A model generated the notes under the pieces. The model was not told the origin of the DNA and did not search any database. It saw only the letters and a list, made by a program, of their open reading frames with translations. Shown here in pieces: positions 52,322-60,714 of a stretch of DNA of 64,000 nucleotides (the first letter of the stretch is position 1; each line of letters opens with the position of its first letter). This DNA comes from Alphaproteobacteria bacterium. Lineage in GTDB: Bacteria; Pseudomonadota; Alphaproteobacteria; Micropepsales; Micropepsaceae. The translations under genes were made by a program, and so were the position numbers. The DNA is taken from positions 1 to 64,000 of the forward strand of contig JAJPIX010000044.1 in the NCBI GenBank assembly GCA_021324545.1, given 5' to 3'.

Positions 52322-52621
52322 TTACTTGTGCATTTTTGACGCGCGTTCGAACGCCGCCCGCTGCTCGGCCGTTGCTTCTTTCTGGTAGCGCCGTTTCCAT
52401 TCCGCCGGCGGCATCCCGTAAACGATCGCGCGTGCTTCATCCTTTTCCAGAATGACGCCCCTCTCGGCCGCAGCCTCGCGATACCAATCGCCCAGGCAGT
52501 TGCGGCAAAAACCCGCCAGGTTCATGAGGTCGATATTCTGCACATCCGTGCGCGCGCGCAGATGTGCCACGAGCCTGCGGAAGACCGCGGCTTCGATGTC
52601 GGTTCCTGTTCTATCGTCCAT
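52322..52621 (-). CDS. DUF1244 family protein
   Basis: The 99-residue protein contains the DUF1244 hallmark RTDVQNIDLMNLAGFCRNCL, then EKDEARAIVYGMPPAEWKRR. The CRNC pair may bind metal. Function is unknown; the gene is regularly beside GapR. It ends directly at the gapR extension. Confidence 0.88.
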   Translation of the reverse strand: MDDRTGTDIEAAVFRRLVAHLRARTDVQNIDLMNLAGFCRNCLGDWYREAAAERGVILEKDEARAIVYGMPPAEWKRRYQKEATAEQRAAFERASKMHK

Positions 52622-52735
52622 GAGCGGCCTCGTTCGTCAGGCGACCACTATAAAGCGCGCCCGGTCGCCGGTCAGGCCCTGCCAAAATGCCCGGCGACAG
52701 GGTATGGTGCTGCCAGAATACCAAGAGGGGCTTTC

Positions 52736-52963
52736 ATGCGTGTTCTTTGGGCCGGTGTGGCTGTTGTCTGTGCGCTGATTCTGGCGCTCGCTTATCATTT
52801 TTCGAATCGCTACACGATTGCATCGGGGGGCGCGCTGACCGTCTGGCGCGTGGACGGAAACACAGGCCAGGTATCCTATTGCGGCGTGATCAGCCATGGC
52901 ACCGCCAAGTCCCTGGAATGCGCGCCAGTCAAGGAAGCCGCGCCTTCCGAAGGGGCGAAGTAG
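52736..52963 (+). CDS. Small single-pass membrane protein
   Basis: The 75-residue protein has an N-terminal membrane helix (VLWAGVAVVCALILALAYHF) and a short exposed domain with two cysteines (VSYCGVISHG; LECAPVKE). AAGAGGGG precedes the ATG. It is upstream of DUF1036 on the same strand. No family is recognised. Confidence 0.7.
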   Translation: MRVLWAGVAVVCALILALAYHFSNRYTIASGGALTVWRVDGNTGQVSYCGVISHGTAKSLECAPVKEAAPSEGAK

Positions 52964-53012
52964 CTCTCGTCGCGTTGACAGCGGCGCAAGCTTGCGCGAC
53001 TGCTATTCGTCC

Positions 53013-53408
53013 ATGCGCCGCTTCGCCGTTGCCCTGATTCTTCTTGCCTGCACCGCAGCGCCGGCGCAGGCCGATTTTGCCGTGTGCAACAAGAGCGCCC
53101 ATATCGCCAGGCTCGCCTTCGGCCACTTCAACGGCACCGACTGGATGAGCCAGGGCTGGTGGACGGTCCAGCCCGGAAAATGCGAGACGCTACTGAGCGG
53201 TGCGCTGAAGGCACGTTACTATTATCTTTACGCCACGGACGGCGGCGCCGGAACCTGGGACGGATCCAAAAGTTTCTGTGTGGGCACGGGCGCGAAGTTC
53301 GCAATTGTGGGCCGCGCGCATTGTGCGGCGCGCGGCTTTGACCGCAAGGGATTTTTCGAAGTGGATACCGGGCAGAAGGCCGGCTGGGTCCACAATCTTT
53401 CGGATTGA
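53013..53408 (+). CDS. Secreted DUF1036 family protein
   Basis: The 131-residue product has a Sec signal (FAVALILLACTAAPAQA) and a DUF1036 mature domain (DFAVCNKSAHIARLAFGHF, WMSQGWWTVQPGKCETLLSG, FCVGTGAKFAIVG). Four cysteines suggest disulfides. Function unknown. The stop overlaps a potential TTG start of pyk, and ATG 53411 follows by 2 nt, so the two are an operon. Confidence 0.88.
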   Translation: MRRFAVALILLACTAAPAQADFAVCNKSAHIARLAFGHFNGTDWMSQGWWTVQPGKCETLLSGALKARYYYLYATDGGAGTWDGSKSFCVGTGAKFAIVGRAHCAARGFDRKGFFEVDTGQKAGWVHNLSD

Positions 53409-53410
53409 CA

Positions 53411-54823
53411 ATGCGGCGGCGGCGCAAGACCAAGATCGTAGCAACGGTGGGTCCTGCATCTTCCGCACCCGAAAAGCTGAAGGCTCTGTTCGAGGCCGGT
53501 GTTGACGTTTTCCGGATCAACATGAGCCACACGCCGCACGATCTGCTGGCGGAACTGCACCGGCGCATTCGCGATCTCGAAGTGACCGAAGGACGACCGA
53601 TCGGGATCCTTGCCGATTTGCAGGGGCCAAAGATCCGGCTTGGCATGCTTCCCGGCGGACAGCTGGAACTGAAGGAAGGCGACCGGCTGAAGCTTGTGCG
53701 CGAAGCCGCCTCGAACGACCCCAAGGTGTTGCCGATCCCGCACGCGGAAGTATTCAGCGAGCTCAAGCAGAAGCATTGCCTGCTGATCGATGACGGGAAG
53801 GTCCGTCTGCGCACCTTCGCCTCGAAACCGGACTCGGCGGAAGCGATCGTGGAAGTTGGCGGCATCCTGAAGGATCGCAAGGGCATCAACCTTCCCGACA
53901 CGCTGCTGCCCATTTCGGCGATGACAGACAAGGACAGGGCCGATCTGGATATGGCGCTGAAGCTTGGCGTGGACTGGATCGCGCTTTCTTTCGTGCAGCG
54001 GCCGGACGACGTGGCCGAGTTGAGAAAGCTTGTCCAGGGCCGCGCAGGCGTGCTGGCCAAAATCGAAAAGCCGAAAGCGCTTGAAACGCTTTCCCAAATC
54101 CTTGAACTGTCCGATGCCCTGATGGTGGCGCGCGGCGATCTGGGCGTCGAATTGCCGCTGGAGGAGGTTCCGGGGCGGCAGAAGGAAATCACGCGCGCGG
54201 CACGCCGGGCAGGAAAGCCGGTGGTGGTCGCCACGCAGATGCTGGAATCGATGATCACCGCGCCGGTCCCCACGCGCGCGGAAGTTTCCGACGTCGCCAC
54301 AGCGGTGTTCGATGGCGCCGATGCCGTGATGCTTTCGGCAGAAACCGCGGTCGGTGCGCACGCCATCGAATCGGTGCAGATGATGGATCGGATTGCCATG
54401 GCCGTGGAATCCGATCCGCTCTACCAATCGATCATCGACGCGCAGAGAAGCCCGCCGGAGGAGACGACGCCGGATGCCATCATGGCGGCCGTGCACGAGG
54501 TGACGCACACGATCCGGGCGCGCGCCATCGTGTGCTGGACGAAATCGGGTTCGACCGCGCAGCGCGCCGCCCGCGAGCGTTCCGAAGCGCCCATTCTTGC
54601 CCTGACGCCGAGCCTTGAGACCGCGCGCAGGCTTTCGATTGTCTGGGGCCTGCACTGCGTTCACACCGAGGACGCGCATGATCTGGACGACGTGGTGGAT
54701 CGTGCGAGCGCCATGGCGCTGAAGGAAGGCTTTGCCGCCAAGGGCGATCGCATTGTCATCACGGCCGGCGTGCCGCTGCGCACTTCCGGATCGACCAACC
54801 TTCTTCGCGTGGCATTCGTCTAG
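53411..54823 (+). CDS. pyk: Pyruvate kinase
   Basis: The 470-residue enzyme has KIVATVGPAS, VFRINMSHTP, LADLQGPKIRLG, the catalytic-lysine motif in VLAKIEKPKALE, VARGDLGVELP and the signature MLSAETAVG. It catalyses conversion of phosphoenolpyruvate and ADP to pyruvate and ATP in lower glycolysis. It is full length with a C-terminal domain (RARAIVCWTKSGSTAQRAAR). Start 53411 is used; a TTG at 53405 would add two residues. The linked DUF1036, DUF1244 and GapR genes form a neighbourhood recurrent in Alphaproteobacteria. Confidence 0.95.
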   Translation: MRRRRKTKIVATVGPASSAPEKLKALFEAGVDVFRINMSHTPHDLLAELHRRIRDLEVTEGRPIGILADLQGPKIRLGMLPGGQLELKEGDRLKLVREAASNDPKVLPIPHAEVFSELKQKHCLLIDDGKVRLRTFASKPDSAEAIVEVGGILKDRKGINLPDTLLPISAMTDKDRADLDMALKLGVDWIALSFVQRPDDVAELRKLVQGRAGVLAKIEKPKALETLSQILELSDALMVARGDLGVELPLEEVPGRQKEITRAARRAGKPVVVATQMLESMITAPVPTRAEVSDVATAVFDGADAVMLSAETAVGAHAIESVQMMDRIAMAVESDPLYQSIIDAQRSPPEETTPDAIMAAVHEVTHTIRARAIVCWTKSGSTAQRAARERSEAPILALTPSLETARRLSIVWGLHCVHTEDAHDLDDVVDRASAMALKEGFAAKGDRIVITAGVPLRTSGSTNLLRVAFV

Positions 54824-54834
54824 CGGCCGGACAG

Positions 54835-55407
54835 TCAGATTCCCTGCCCTTCCACTTCTTTTGTCAGCTCGCGAACCCGACGATCCACGTTTTCATAGGT
54901 GGGATCCAGCGCCTGAACCTTGCGAAGCACGCCGAGCGCGGCTTTCTTGTCGCCATAATCGTCGAGCATGTCCGCAAGTTCCGACATTGCCGCAAAATGG
55001 CGAGGATTCAGCGTGACGGCCTTCTGCAGGGCGAGCATTGCGCCGGTGTCGTCATTTGAAAGGGCCTCCAGCTCGCCGAGCCTCCGCCAGCCCTCGGCAT
55101 AGCCGGGCGCAATCTGAACGATGTCGTTCAGAATTTTGCGTGCGGTATCCAGATCCTGAGTCTTTTCCGCGGCCGCGGCCCGGGTCATCAGAAGATCGAC
55201 CGTGGCGCTTCCCGACTGCTGAAAAATGGCCTCGATCTGGTCCTCGATCGGCTTGGCTTCCTCGGGCGAACGCGCCTGGGCGAGCTCGGCGAAGAGGGCA
55301 TCTACCGGCTTCTGGGCGTGCGCCGGCTTCTGTGTCGCGGCCGCGTGGACGGCCAACGGCAACAGGAGCAAGGCAATGGCGATGGCAAGCCGGGACATCG
55401 CACCCAT
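54835..55407 (-). CDS. Secreted TPR protein
   Basis: The 190-residue product has a signal peptide (LAIAIALLLLPLAVHA) and at least three TPR-like units (TRAAAAEKTQDLDTARKIL, GWRRLGELEALSNDDTGAML, FAAMSELADMLDDYGDKKAA). It is probably periplasmic and acts in protein-protein contact. It is convergent with pyk, 11 nt apart. Confidence 0.8.
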   Translation of the reverse strand: MGAMSRLAIAIALLLLPLAVHAAATQKPAHAQKPVDALFAELAQARSPEEAKPIEDQIEAIFQQSGSATVDLLMTRAAAAEKTQDLDTARKILNDIVQIAPGYAEGWRRLGELEALSNDDTGAMLALQKAVTLNPRHFAAMSELADMLDDYGDKKAALGVLRKVQALDPTYENVDRRVRELTKEVEGQGI

Positions 55408-55427
55408 GCTATCCCAACGGGCGCGGC

Positions 55428-55447
55428 AAAAAAGCGGCAGCTGCCGC
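55428..55447 (-). terminator. Rho-independent terminator of rpmJ
   Basis: On the minus strand the palindrome GCGGCAGCTGCCGC is followed by TTTTTT, 1 nt after the L36 stop codon. Confidence 0.8.
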
Positions 55448-55448
55448 C

Positions 55449-55574
55449 TTAACCCTGGCGCGCCTTGAAGCGGGGGTTCTTCTTGTTGATGACATAGGTC
55501 CGGCCGCGCCGGCGAATGATGCGGCAGTCCTTGTCGCGCTTCTTGAGCGAGCGCAGGGAATTGCGGACTTTCAT
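55449..55574 (-). CDS. rpmJ: 50S ribosomal protein L36, zinc-site-lacking type
   Basis: The 41-residue product ([20 protein letters not shown], ending [12 protein letters not shown]) is L36 with only one of the family's zinc cysteines retained. That is the C-minus (YkgO) type seen in Alphaproteobacteria. It belongs to the large ribosomal subunit. The gene is monocistronic with its own terminator and divergent from the lytic transglycosylase gene. Confidence 0.93.
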   Translation of the reverse strand: MKVRNSLRSLKKRDKDCRIIRRRGRTYVINKKNPRFKARQG

Positions 55575-55692
55575 GACACTCTGCTTGCGAAAAAGAGGCG
55601 CGGAACCTATTCGGGCGGGTTCATCCTGTCAACGCCGCGGGGAACCCGTGATAAATTTTCGCAGGAAAGGCGGGGCCGGAGATTTCGTGACG

Positions 55693-56952
55693 ATGAGGCG
55701 CGCCGGATCGTGGGTTTTCTGGCTCGGACTGGCCGCCGCTGGCGCGGCCGGGGCACAGCCTGCTGTACCGGCCGGCACGACGGCACCCCAGGCGGCCTCT
55801 CCATCCCCCGATGCTCAGTTCGCGGGCTTTGTGCAAGCCTTCCGCGCCACCGCGATCGCAGCCGGCGTCGATCCCGGCACCTATGACCGCTCGATGGCCG
55901 GCGTCATGCGCGATCCCGATGTGGAGAAGGCCAACCTTCAGCAGCCGGAGTTCAACAAGCCGATCTGGTCCTATCTCGACATGGCGGTCTCGCCCCAGCA
56001 TGTGGCAAACGGCATTGCCGGATTGCGGGCCAACGAAACGGCGCTGCTCAACATCGAATCGCGCACTGGCGTGCCCAAGGAGATTCTCGTCGCCATCTGG
56101 GGCATGGAATCGAACTACGGCCAGCTGATGGGCGGGTACAGCATGTTCAATGCGCTTGCGACACTGGCCTACGCAGGGCCGCGCGCCGGTTATGCACGCC
56201 GCGAACTGATCGATGCGATGAAAATGGAGGAAAAGGAAGGCTATCAGCCCGTTTACATGACCTCATCCTGGGCGGGCGCCTTCGGGCACACCCAGTTCAT
56301 CCCGTCAGCTTTTCTGCAATACGCGATGGACGGGGATGGCGACGGGAAGATCAATCTCTGGACGTCGGTGCCCGATGCGCTAGCGTCAACCGCCAACCTT
56401 CTCGACAGCGAGGGCTGGCAGCAGGGCCGGCCTTGGGGTTACGAGGTGAAGCTGCCCGCGAACTTTCCCTACGAGCAGGCCGAGCTCGATCAGGCCAGAC
56501 CGGTCGGCGATTGGAGCAGGCTTGGCGTGACGCTGCCAGACGGCGCGCCGCTGCCATCGGGTAATCTTGCGGGCGCGATCATCGTTCCGGCGGGCGCGCG
56601 GGGACCGGCGTTTCTGGTGTTCGACAATTTCCGCGTGGTGATGAAATACAACAATTCGCTGAGTTATGCGCTGGCGGTCTGCTATCTTGCCGACCAGATC
56701 AGGGGCGGCCCGCAAATCGTGGGCACATGGCCCCGCGACGAGGCGCCCCTCAGCCGCGATCAGCGTATCCAACTTCAGACGGACTTGAAAACGCTCGGCT
56801 ACGATCCGGGCGATATTGACGGGCTTATCGGCAAAAGGGTCCGCGCGGCGATCCGGCAATATCAGAAGGCCAAGGGGATGGTTGCCGACGGTTTCGCCAC
56901 GCAGGCCCTGCTGATACGACTCGATGCGGACGTGAAGGCAAAGGGTCTTTAG
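55693..56952 (+). CDS. MltB-type lytic murein transglycosylase with peptidoglycan-binding domain
   Basis: The 419-residue protein has a signal peptide (VFWLGLAAAGAAGAQP), an SLT_2/MltB domain with the catalytic Glu in AIWGMESNYGQLMGGYSM and FGHTQFIPSAFLQYA, and a C-terminal PG_binding_1 domain (QTDLKTLGYDPGDIDGLIGK, RAAIRQYQKAKGM). It cleaves glycan strands to 1,6-anhydro products in the periplasm. ATG 55693 follows GGAG; the frame extends upstream to 55516 but overlaps the L36 gene. Confidence 0.92.
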   Translation: MRRAGSWVFWLGLAAAGAAGAQPAVPAGTTAPQAASPSPDAQFAGFVQAFRATAIAAGVDPGTYDRSMAGVMRDPDVEKANLQQPEFNKPIWSYLDMAVSPQHVANGIAGLRANETALLNIESRTGVPKEILVAIWGMESNYGQLMGGYSMFNALATLAYAGPRAGYARRELIDAMKMEEKEGYQPVYMTSSWAGAFGHTQFIPSAFLQYAMDGDGDGKINLWTSVPDALASTANLLDSEGWQQGRPWGYEVKLPANFPYEQAELDQARPVGDWSRLGVTLPDGAPLPSGNLAGAIIVPAGARGPAFLVFDNFRVVMKYNNSLSYALAVCYLADQIRGGPQIVGTWPRDEAPLSRDQRIQLQTDLKTLGYDPGDIDGLIGKRVRAAIRQYQKAKGMVADGFATQALLIRLDADVKAKGL

Positions 56953-56957
56953 CCCGC

Positions 56958-57040
56958 TGTCATGCGCCGCAAATGCGGCGGACCCAGTTGCAGCACGTAG
57001 GAAGCGTCAACCGGGTGGCCCGCAATCGCGGGCCATGACA
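56958..57040. repeat. Dispersed palindromic element, TGTCAT...ATGACA bounded
   Basis: Two GC-rich hairpins, CGCCGC-AAAT-GCGGCG (56965-56980) and GGCCCGC-AATC-GCGGGCC (57017-57034), are framed by TGTCAT and ATGACA. It fills the gap between the convergent transglycosylase and MFS genes and may terminate both. Similar elements are common in Rhizobiales-like genomes. Confidence 0.6.
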
Positions 57041-57045
57041 TGATG

Positions 57046-58380
57046 CTAAGCATTCGGCACCTGGGTTTCGGGGATTTCCTCGCTCACTTCCGGCGTCACC
57101 AATCCAGCGTAGCGAAGGTTTGGCGAGAAGCGCGCGTAGAGAAACAAAGCCGCCATCAGAACCGCGCCAAGCGCATAGGGCGCGAGCGGCGAGACTTCGT
57201 ATAACGCCCCGATCACGGGCCCTACGATGAAGCCGGTGGCGCTTGTGGCGCCGACCACGCCGGCCACCGCCCCCTGCTCTTCCGGCGAAACCGAAAGCGA
57301 GGCCGCCGCCGCATAGCCCGGCCGCGCCATGCCGAAGCCCAATCCCGAAAGCGCCATCGCGAAGACAAGCGGCCCGAAACTGTGGGAGATGAGAAAGATC
57401 GCGTTGGAGGCAACGGCAATCGCGGTGCCCACGCGCATCAACGTGCGCGCAGACGGATTGAACTGCTGCACCAGAACAAGTTGCGCGAACAGCGCCGACA
57501 TGGAAGACGCCATCAATCCGATGCCGACGTTTTGCGCGGCGGCGCTTTCCTTCAGATGCAGCACGTCCATGAAGAAAAACGCCACCGTCTGAATGGGGAT
57601 GGCGCCCGCCGTGCTGAGAATGAACCCGAACAGCACGAACGGCCGCATGCGCCGGTCGTGCCATTTCAGCCGCTGCTCGATGGGATGTTTGGAACGCGGG
57701 CGCGAACGTTCGGGCAGGAAATACCAGATGGCGGCGGCACTGAGCACCGCAACGGCAGAGATGAAATAGAATGGCGCGAACAGGCCGAATACCACCAGCG
57801 CCGAGCCGATGCCGGGCCCGACGGTTGTGCCGAGCCCGAACGCCGCAGCGATGGTGGCGACCCAGCGGGTGCGCTCCTCCCGGCTTGTGCGATCGGCCAC
57901 ATAGGCTTCCGCCGATACGAAAGTGCCCGAGCCCAGTGTTCCATAGATGGAACGTGTGAGAATCATCAGCGGATAGACGAAGGCGAGCGGGATCAGATTG
58001 TTCAGACCCAGCAGCATAACGCTGGCAAACGAGCCGAATGACACAGCAAAAGCAATGAGCCCCATCAACATGATGGGCTTGCGCCCCACATGATCGCTGC
58101 GTTCACCCCAATAAGGGCTGGAGAACACCCAGATGAGCGCGGAAACCGCGAAGATCGAAGTCACCTGGAACGGCGTGATGTCCAGCTTGCGCGAAATCGG
58201 CGGCAGGATGGCGAACAGCACCGATTGGCCGGCGCCCACGCACATCAGGCTGCAGAACAGGATGATCAGGGCGCGCTTGCGTTCGGTGACGGTGGTAAGC
58301 CGGCCATAGCTGAGCGGCGTCGCCAGTGGCGCGCTGTCCAACCGTTCGCGCGGTTCTTTTGTCCGGTCCTGCTCAGGCAT
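57046..58380 (-). CDS. MFS transporter, drug-exporter (TCR/Tet) type
   Basis: The 444-residue protein has about twelve transmembrane helices and the MFS motif A region SPYWGERSDHVGRKPIMLMG between helices 2 and 3, with GPGIGSALVVFGLF (motif C-like). A cytoplasmic central loop (ERSRPRSKHPIEQRLKWHDR) separates the halves. It is probably a proton-driven small-molecule exporter. The substrate is unknown; there is no adjacent regulator. The gene's own 5' flank carries the tandem-repeat array. Confidence 0.85.
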   Translation of the reverse strand: MPEQDRTKEPRERLDSAPLATPLSYGRLTTVTERKRALIILFCSLMCVGAGQSVLFAILPPISRKLDITPFQVTSIFAVSALIWVFSSPYWGERSDHVGRKPIMLMGLIAFAVSFGSFASVMLLGLNNLIPLAFVYPLMILTRSIYGTLGSGTFVSAEAYVADRTSREERTRWVATIAAAFGLGTTVGPGIGSALVVFGLFAPFYFISAVAVLSAAAIWYFLPERSRPRSKHPIEQRLKWHDRRMRPFVLFGFILSTAGAIPIQTVAFFFMDVLHLKESAAAQNVGIGLMASSMSALFAQLVLVQQFNPSARTLMRVGTAIAVASNAIFLISHSFGPLVFAMALSGLGFGMARPGYAAAASLSVSPEEQGAVAGVVGATSATGFIVGPVIGALYEVSPLAPYALGAVLMAALFLYARFSPNLRYAGLVTPEVSEEIPETQVPNA

Positions 58381-58408
58381 GCCGTTTCATGCACCTGAAT
58401 TCCTTATC

Positions 58409-58580
58409 CTTCGACAAGCTCAGGATGAGGGTTTTTGGCATTACCTCATGCTGAGCTTGTCGAAGCATGAGCTTGTCGAAGCATGAGCTTGTCGAAGCAT
58501 GAGCTTGTCGAAGCGTGAGCTTGTCGAAGCGTGAGCTTGTCGAAGCATGAGCTTGTTGAAGCATGAGCCTGCTTGAGCAT
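58409..58580. repeat. Palindrome plus eight 16-bp tandem repeats
   Basis: Arms CTTCGACAAGCTCA.../...TGAGCTTGTCGAAG (58409-58430 and 58444-58465, 21 of 22 matching) form a long hairpin. From 58453 to 58580 follow exactly eight consecutive 16-bp units, consensus GAGCTTGTCGAAGCAT, the last degenerate. It is the same family as 46000-46160. Short frames here translate to LSLSKD-like peptides and are not genes. Confidence 0.9.
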
Positions 58581-58599
58581 GAAACTGGAGAAGCAACAG

Positions 58600-60714
58600 T
58601 CAGTTCATCTTCTTGAAGCGCACGCGCGCCGAATCGCTGCGGCCGGCCGCGTCCACCACCGTCACGCGCGCGAAGCCCTCGCCCGACGGCGCATAGGTTG
58701 CCGGCTGGAAGCGCGTGAAGCTCCCGATGAGCTGCCCGTTAACCAGCCACGTCAGCGGCTCTCGCCCGCCATCGGCTTTCAGCATGATGGTCCTGTCCTT
58801 CGCGTTCGGCGCGGGAATTGGCACGGTTGCGCCGTTCGGCGGAAAGGCGATGGACGGCGCTGGAATTGTGGACACAAGCTGCTGGCGCTGCGCGGGAATG
58901 TTGTCGCGGATGAACACCCGCAGGCTCGGCGGCAACTGGTCCGTCGAATGGGCTAGTATTGCGCCGGGTGGCGGCGACGGCGGCCGATGCTTGTCGGCCG
59001 GAAGGAGCTCGAACGTCCGCAGCAGGATGGGCGCGGCGCTGTCGCGGCCAATGTGGCCGGGGCGCGGCGCGCCATCGGCGCGCCCCACCCACACGCCGAC
59101 CGTGTAATCCGGCGTGAATCCTACCGACCAGGCATCGCGATAGCCGTAGGATGTGCCGGTCTTGAAGGCGACCTGATGCTTGCGCAGCAGGCCTTCGCCC
59201 ATGGCCCAGCCATCGGGAAGGCCGACGCGCGACAGGATCTCGTGCAGATAGTAGGCCGCGACGGGACCGAACAGCCGGTGTTTTGCCCCTTGCGGCGCAT
59301 CCAGCGTGAACCGCAGGGGCCGCACGACGCCGCCATCGGCAATGCCGGTGTAAAGCATGGTGATGTCGGCAACCGAAATGCCAAGCCCGCCCAGCGCCAT
59401 GGGCAAGCTGGGCGTGGCATCGCGCGTGGGCAATGCGAGATGCGCGCCCGCATTGGTCAGCTCCAGCGTGAAGGCGAGCGGCCCGACACGATCGAGAACC
59501 GCAACAGCAGGCACGTTGAGCGACATGCGGAGGGCATCCGCAGCGGTCACCTCGCCCTGCCAGTAACCTTCGAAATCGCGCGGCGCATAGTCGCCGAACA
59601 TGGTGGGCTGGTCTTCCATCAATGTGGCGGGGTGCAGGATGAGATCGTCGAACGCCATGCCATAGATGAACGGCTTTAGCGCCGAACCCGGCGAGCGCGC
59701 GCGCTGTGCCAGATCAAGATTGCCTGCGGTGCCCCAGTAATCGGTGCCGCCGACATAGGCGAGCACCTCGTGCGTGCGATTGTCGGCCACCACGACGGCA
59801 AGGGCTGCGCCATCGCCGAAATAGGCGCTTTCCTGCACGGTCATGCGCTCAACGGTGCTTTGCAGACTGGCGTCAATCGTGCTGACGATCCGCGGACGAT
59901 TGCGAAATTCGCGGCGCAGATGATCGGCCAGATGCGGGGCTTCGAACGGCATGGGCTGGCGCGATGAAGCGACGCCATCGCGCATGGCCACGCGCGCATC
60001 GCCCAATGTGATGGCGCCATCCGCCGCCACGCGGTTCAGCACCTTGTCGCGGCCGGCCTTGGCGGCGATGGCATGGCGATCGGGCCGCTGGCGTTCCGGC
60101 GATTGCGGCAAAGCCACCAGAATCGCGGCCTGCGACAGCGTCAGCGCCGAAGGTTCCTTGCCGAAATAGGCGAGCGATGCAGCGCGCACGCCTTCAAGAT
60201 TTCCCCCAAACGGCGCAAGGGTGAGATAGATGCCGAGGATCTGGGCCTTGGAGTAGCGCTCTTCAATCTGGATCGCGCGCAGCATCTGAAACAGCTTGGC
60301 GCCGAAGCTGCGGGGGCGCGGCTCCAGCAGCCGCGCAGCCTGCATAGTGAGCGTGGACGCGCCGGAAACGACGTGACCGGATGCGACAAGCTGGCCAAAG
60401 GCACGCATGATGGCGAACGGATCCACGCCCCAATGCTCGTCGAACCGCTTGTCTTCGTAGGCCTTGAGCAGCACGAGATAGCGCGGATCGACATCGCGCA
60501 CATCGGTTTTCAGACGCCAGAAACAGTCCCTGGACAGATAGGCGCGCAGGAGCGTGCCGTCGCGCGCCACCACTTCCTGCGACAGCGTACGATAGCGCGT
60601 CATGTCCGGCGGGAACGCGGCATCGGCGATGGAAAGGGCGGCGAGCGCGCTTAACACCGTAGTTGCGATGATCGCGCGCCTAAGCGGCTTGAATGCCCAA
60701 CCCATGTGTCGCAC
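58600..60714 (-). CDS. pbpC: Penicillin-binding protein 1C
   Basis: The 704-residue class A PBP has an N-terminal membrane helix, a GT51 transglycosylase domain (KAYEDKRFDEHWGVDP, SGASTLTMQAARLLEPRPRS), a transpeptidase domain with SPGSALKPFIYG (SxxK), SLNVPAV (SxN) and KTGTSYGYRDAW (KTG), and a C-terminal BiPBP_C domain (PFNGQ-like LTWLVNGQLIGSF). It polymerises and crosslinks peptidoglycan. A GTG at 60714 directly follows the alpha-2-macroglobulin stop; ATG 60705 is an alternative start. The order a2m-pbpC is conserved widely. Confidence 0.94.
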   Translation of the reverse strand: MRHMGWAFKPLRRAIIATTVLSALAALSIADAAFPPDMTRYRTLSQEVVARDGTLLRAYLSRDCFWRLKTDVRDVDPRYLVLLKAYEDKRFDEHWGVDPFAIMRAFGQLVASGHVVSGASTLTMQAARLLEPRPRSFGAKLFQMLRAIQIEERYSKAQILGIYLTLAPFGGNLEGVRAASLAYFGKEPSALTLSQAAILVALPQSPERQRPDRHAIAAKAGRDKVLNRVAADGAITLGDARVAMRDGVASSRQPMPFEAPHLADHLRREFRNRPRIVSTIDASLQSTVERMTVQESAYFGDGAALAVVVADNRTHEVLAYVGGTDYWGTAGNLDLAQRARSPGSALKPFIYGMAFDDLILHPATLMEDQPTMFGDYAPRDFEGYWQGEVTAADALRMSLNVPAVAVLDRVGPLAFTLELTNAGAHLALPTRDATPSLPMALGGLGISVADITMLYTGIADGGVVRPLRFTLDAPQGAKHRLFGPVAAYYLHEILSRVGLPDGWAMGEGLLRKHQVAFKTGTSYGYRDAWSVGFTPDYTVGVWVGRADGAPRPGHIGRDSAAPILLRTFELLPADKHRPPSPPPGAILAHSTDQLPPSLRVFIRDNIPAQRQQLVSTIPAPSIAFPPNGATVPIPAPNAKDRTIMLKADGGREPLTWLVNGQLIGSFTRFQPATYAPSGEGFARVTVVDAAGRSDSARVRFKKMN

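Noticed and set aside
58373-58564. Short minus-strand frame over the tandem repeats
   Set aside because: Its LRQAQ/LSLSKD peptides are translations of a known type of palindromic repeat, not a gene.
58453-58580. Possible CRISPR array
   Set aside because: The 16-bp units are directly contiguous with no spacers and no cas genes.
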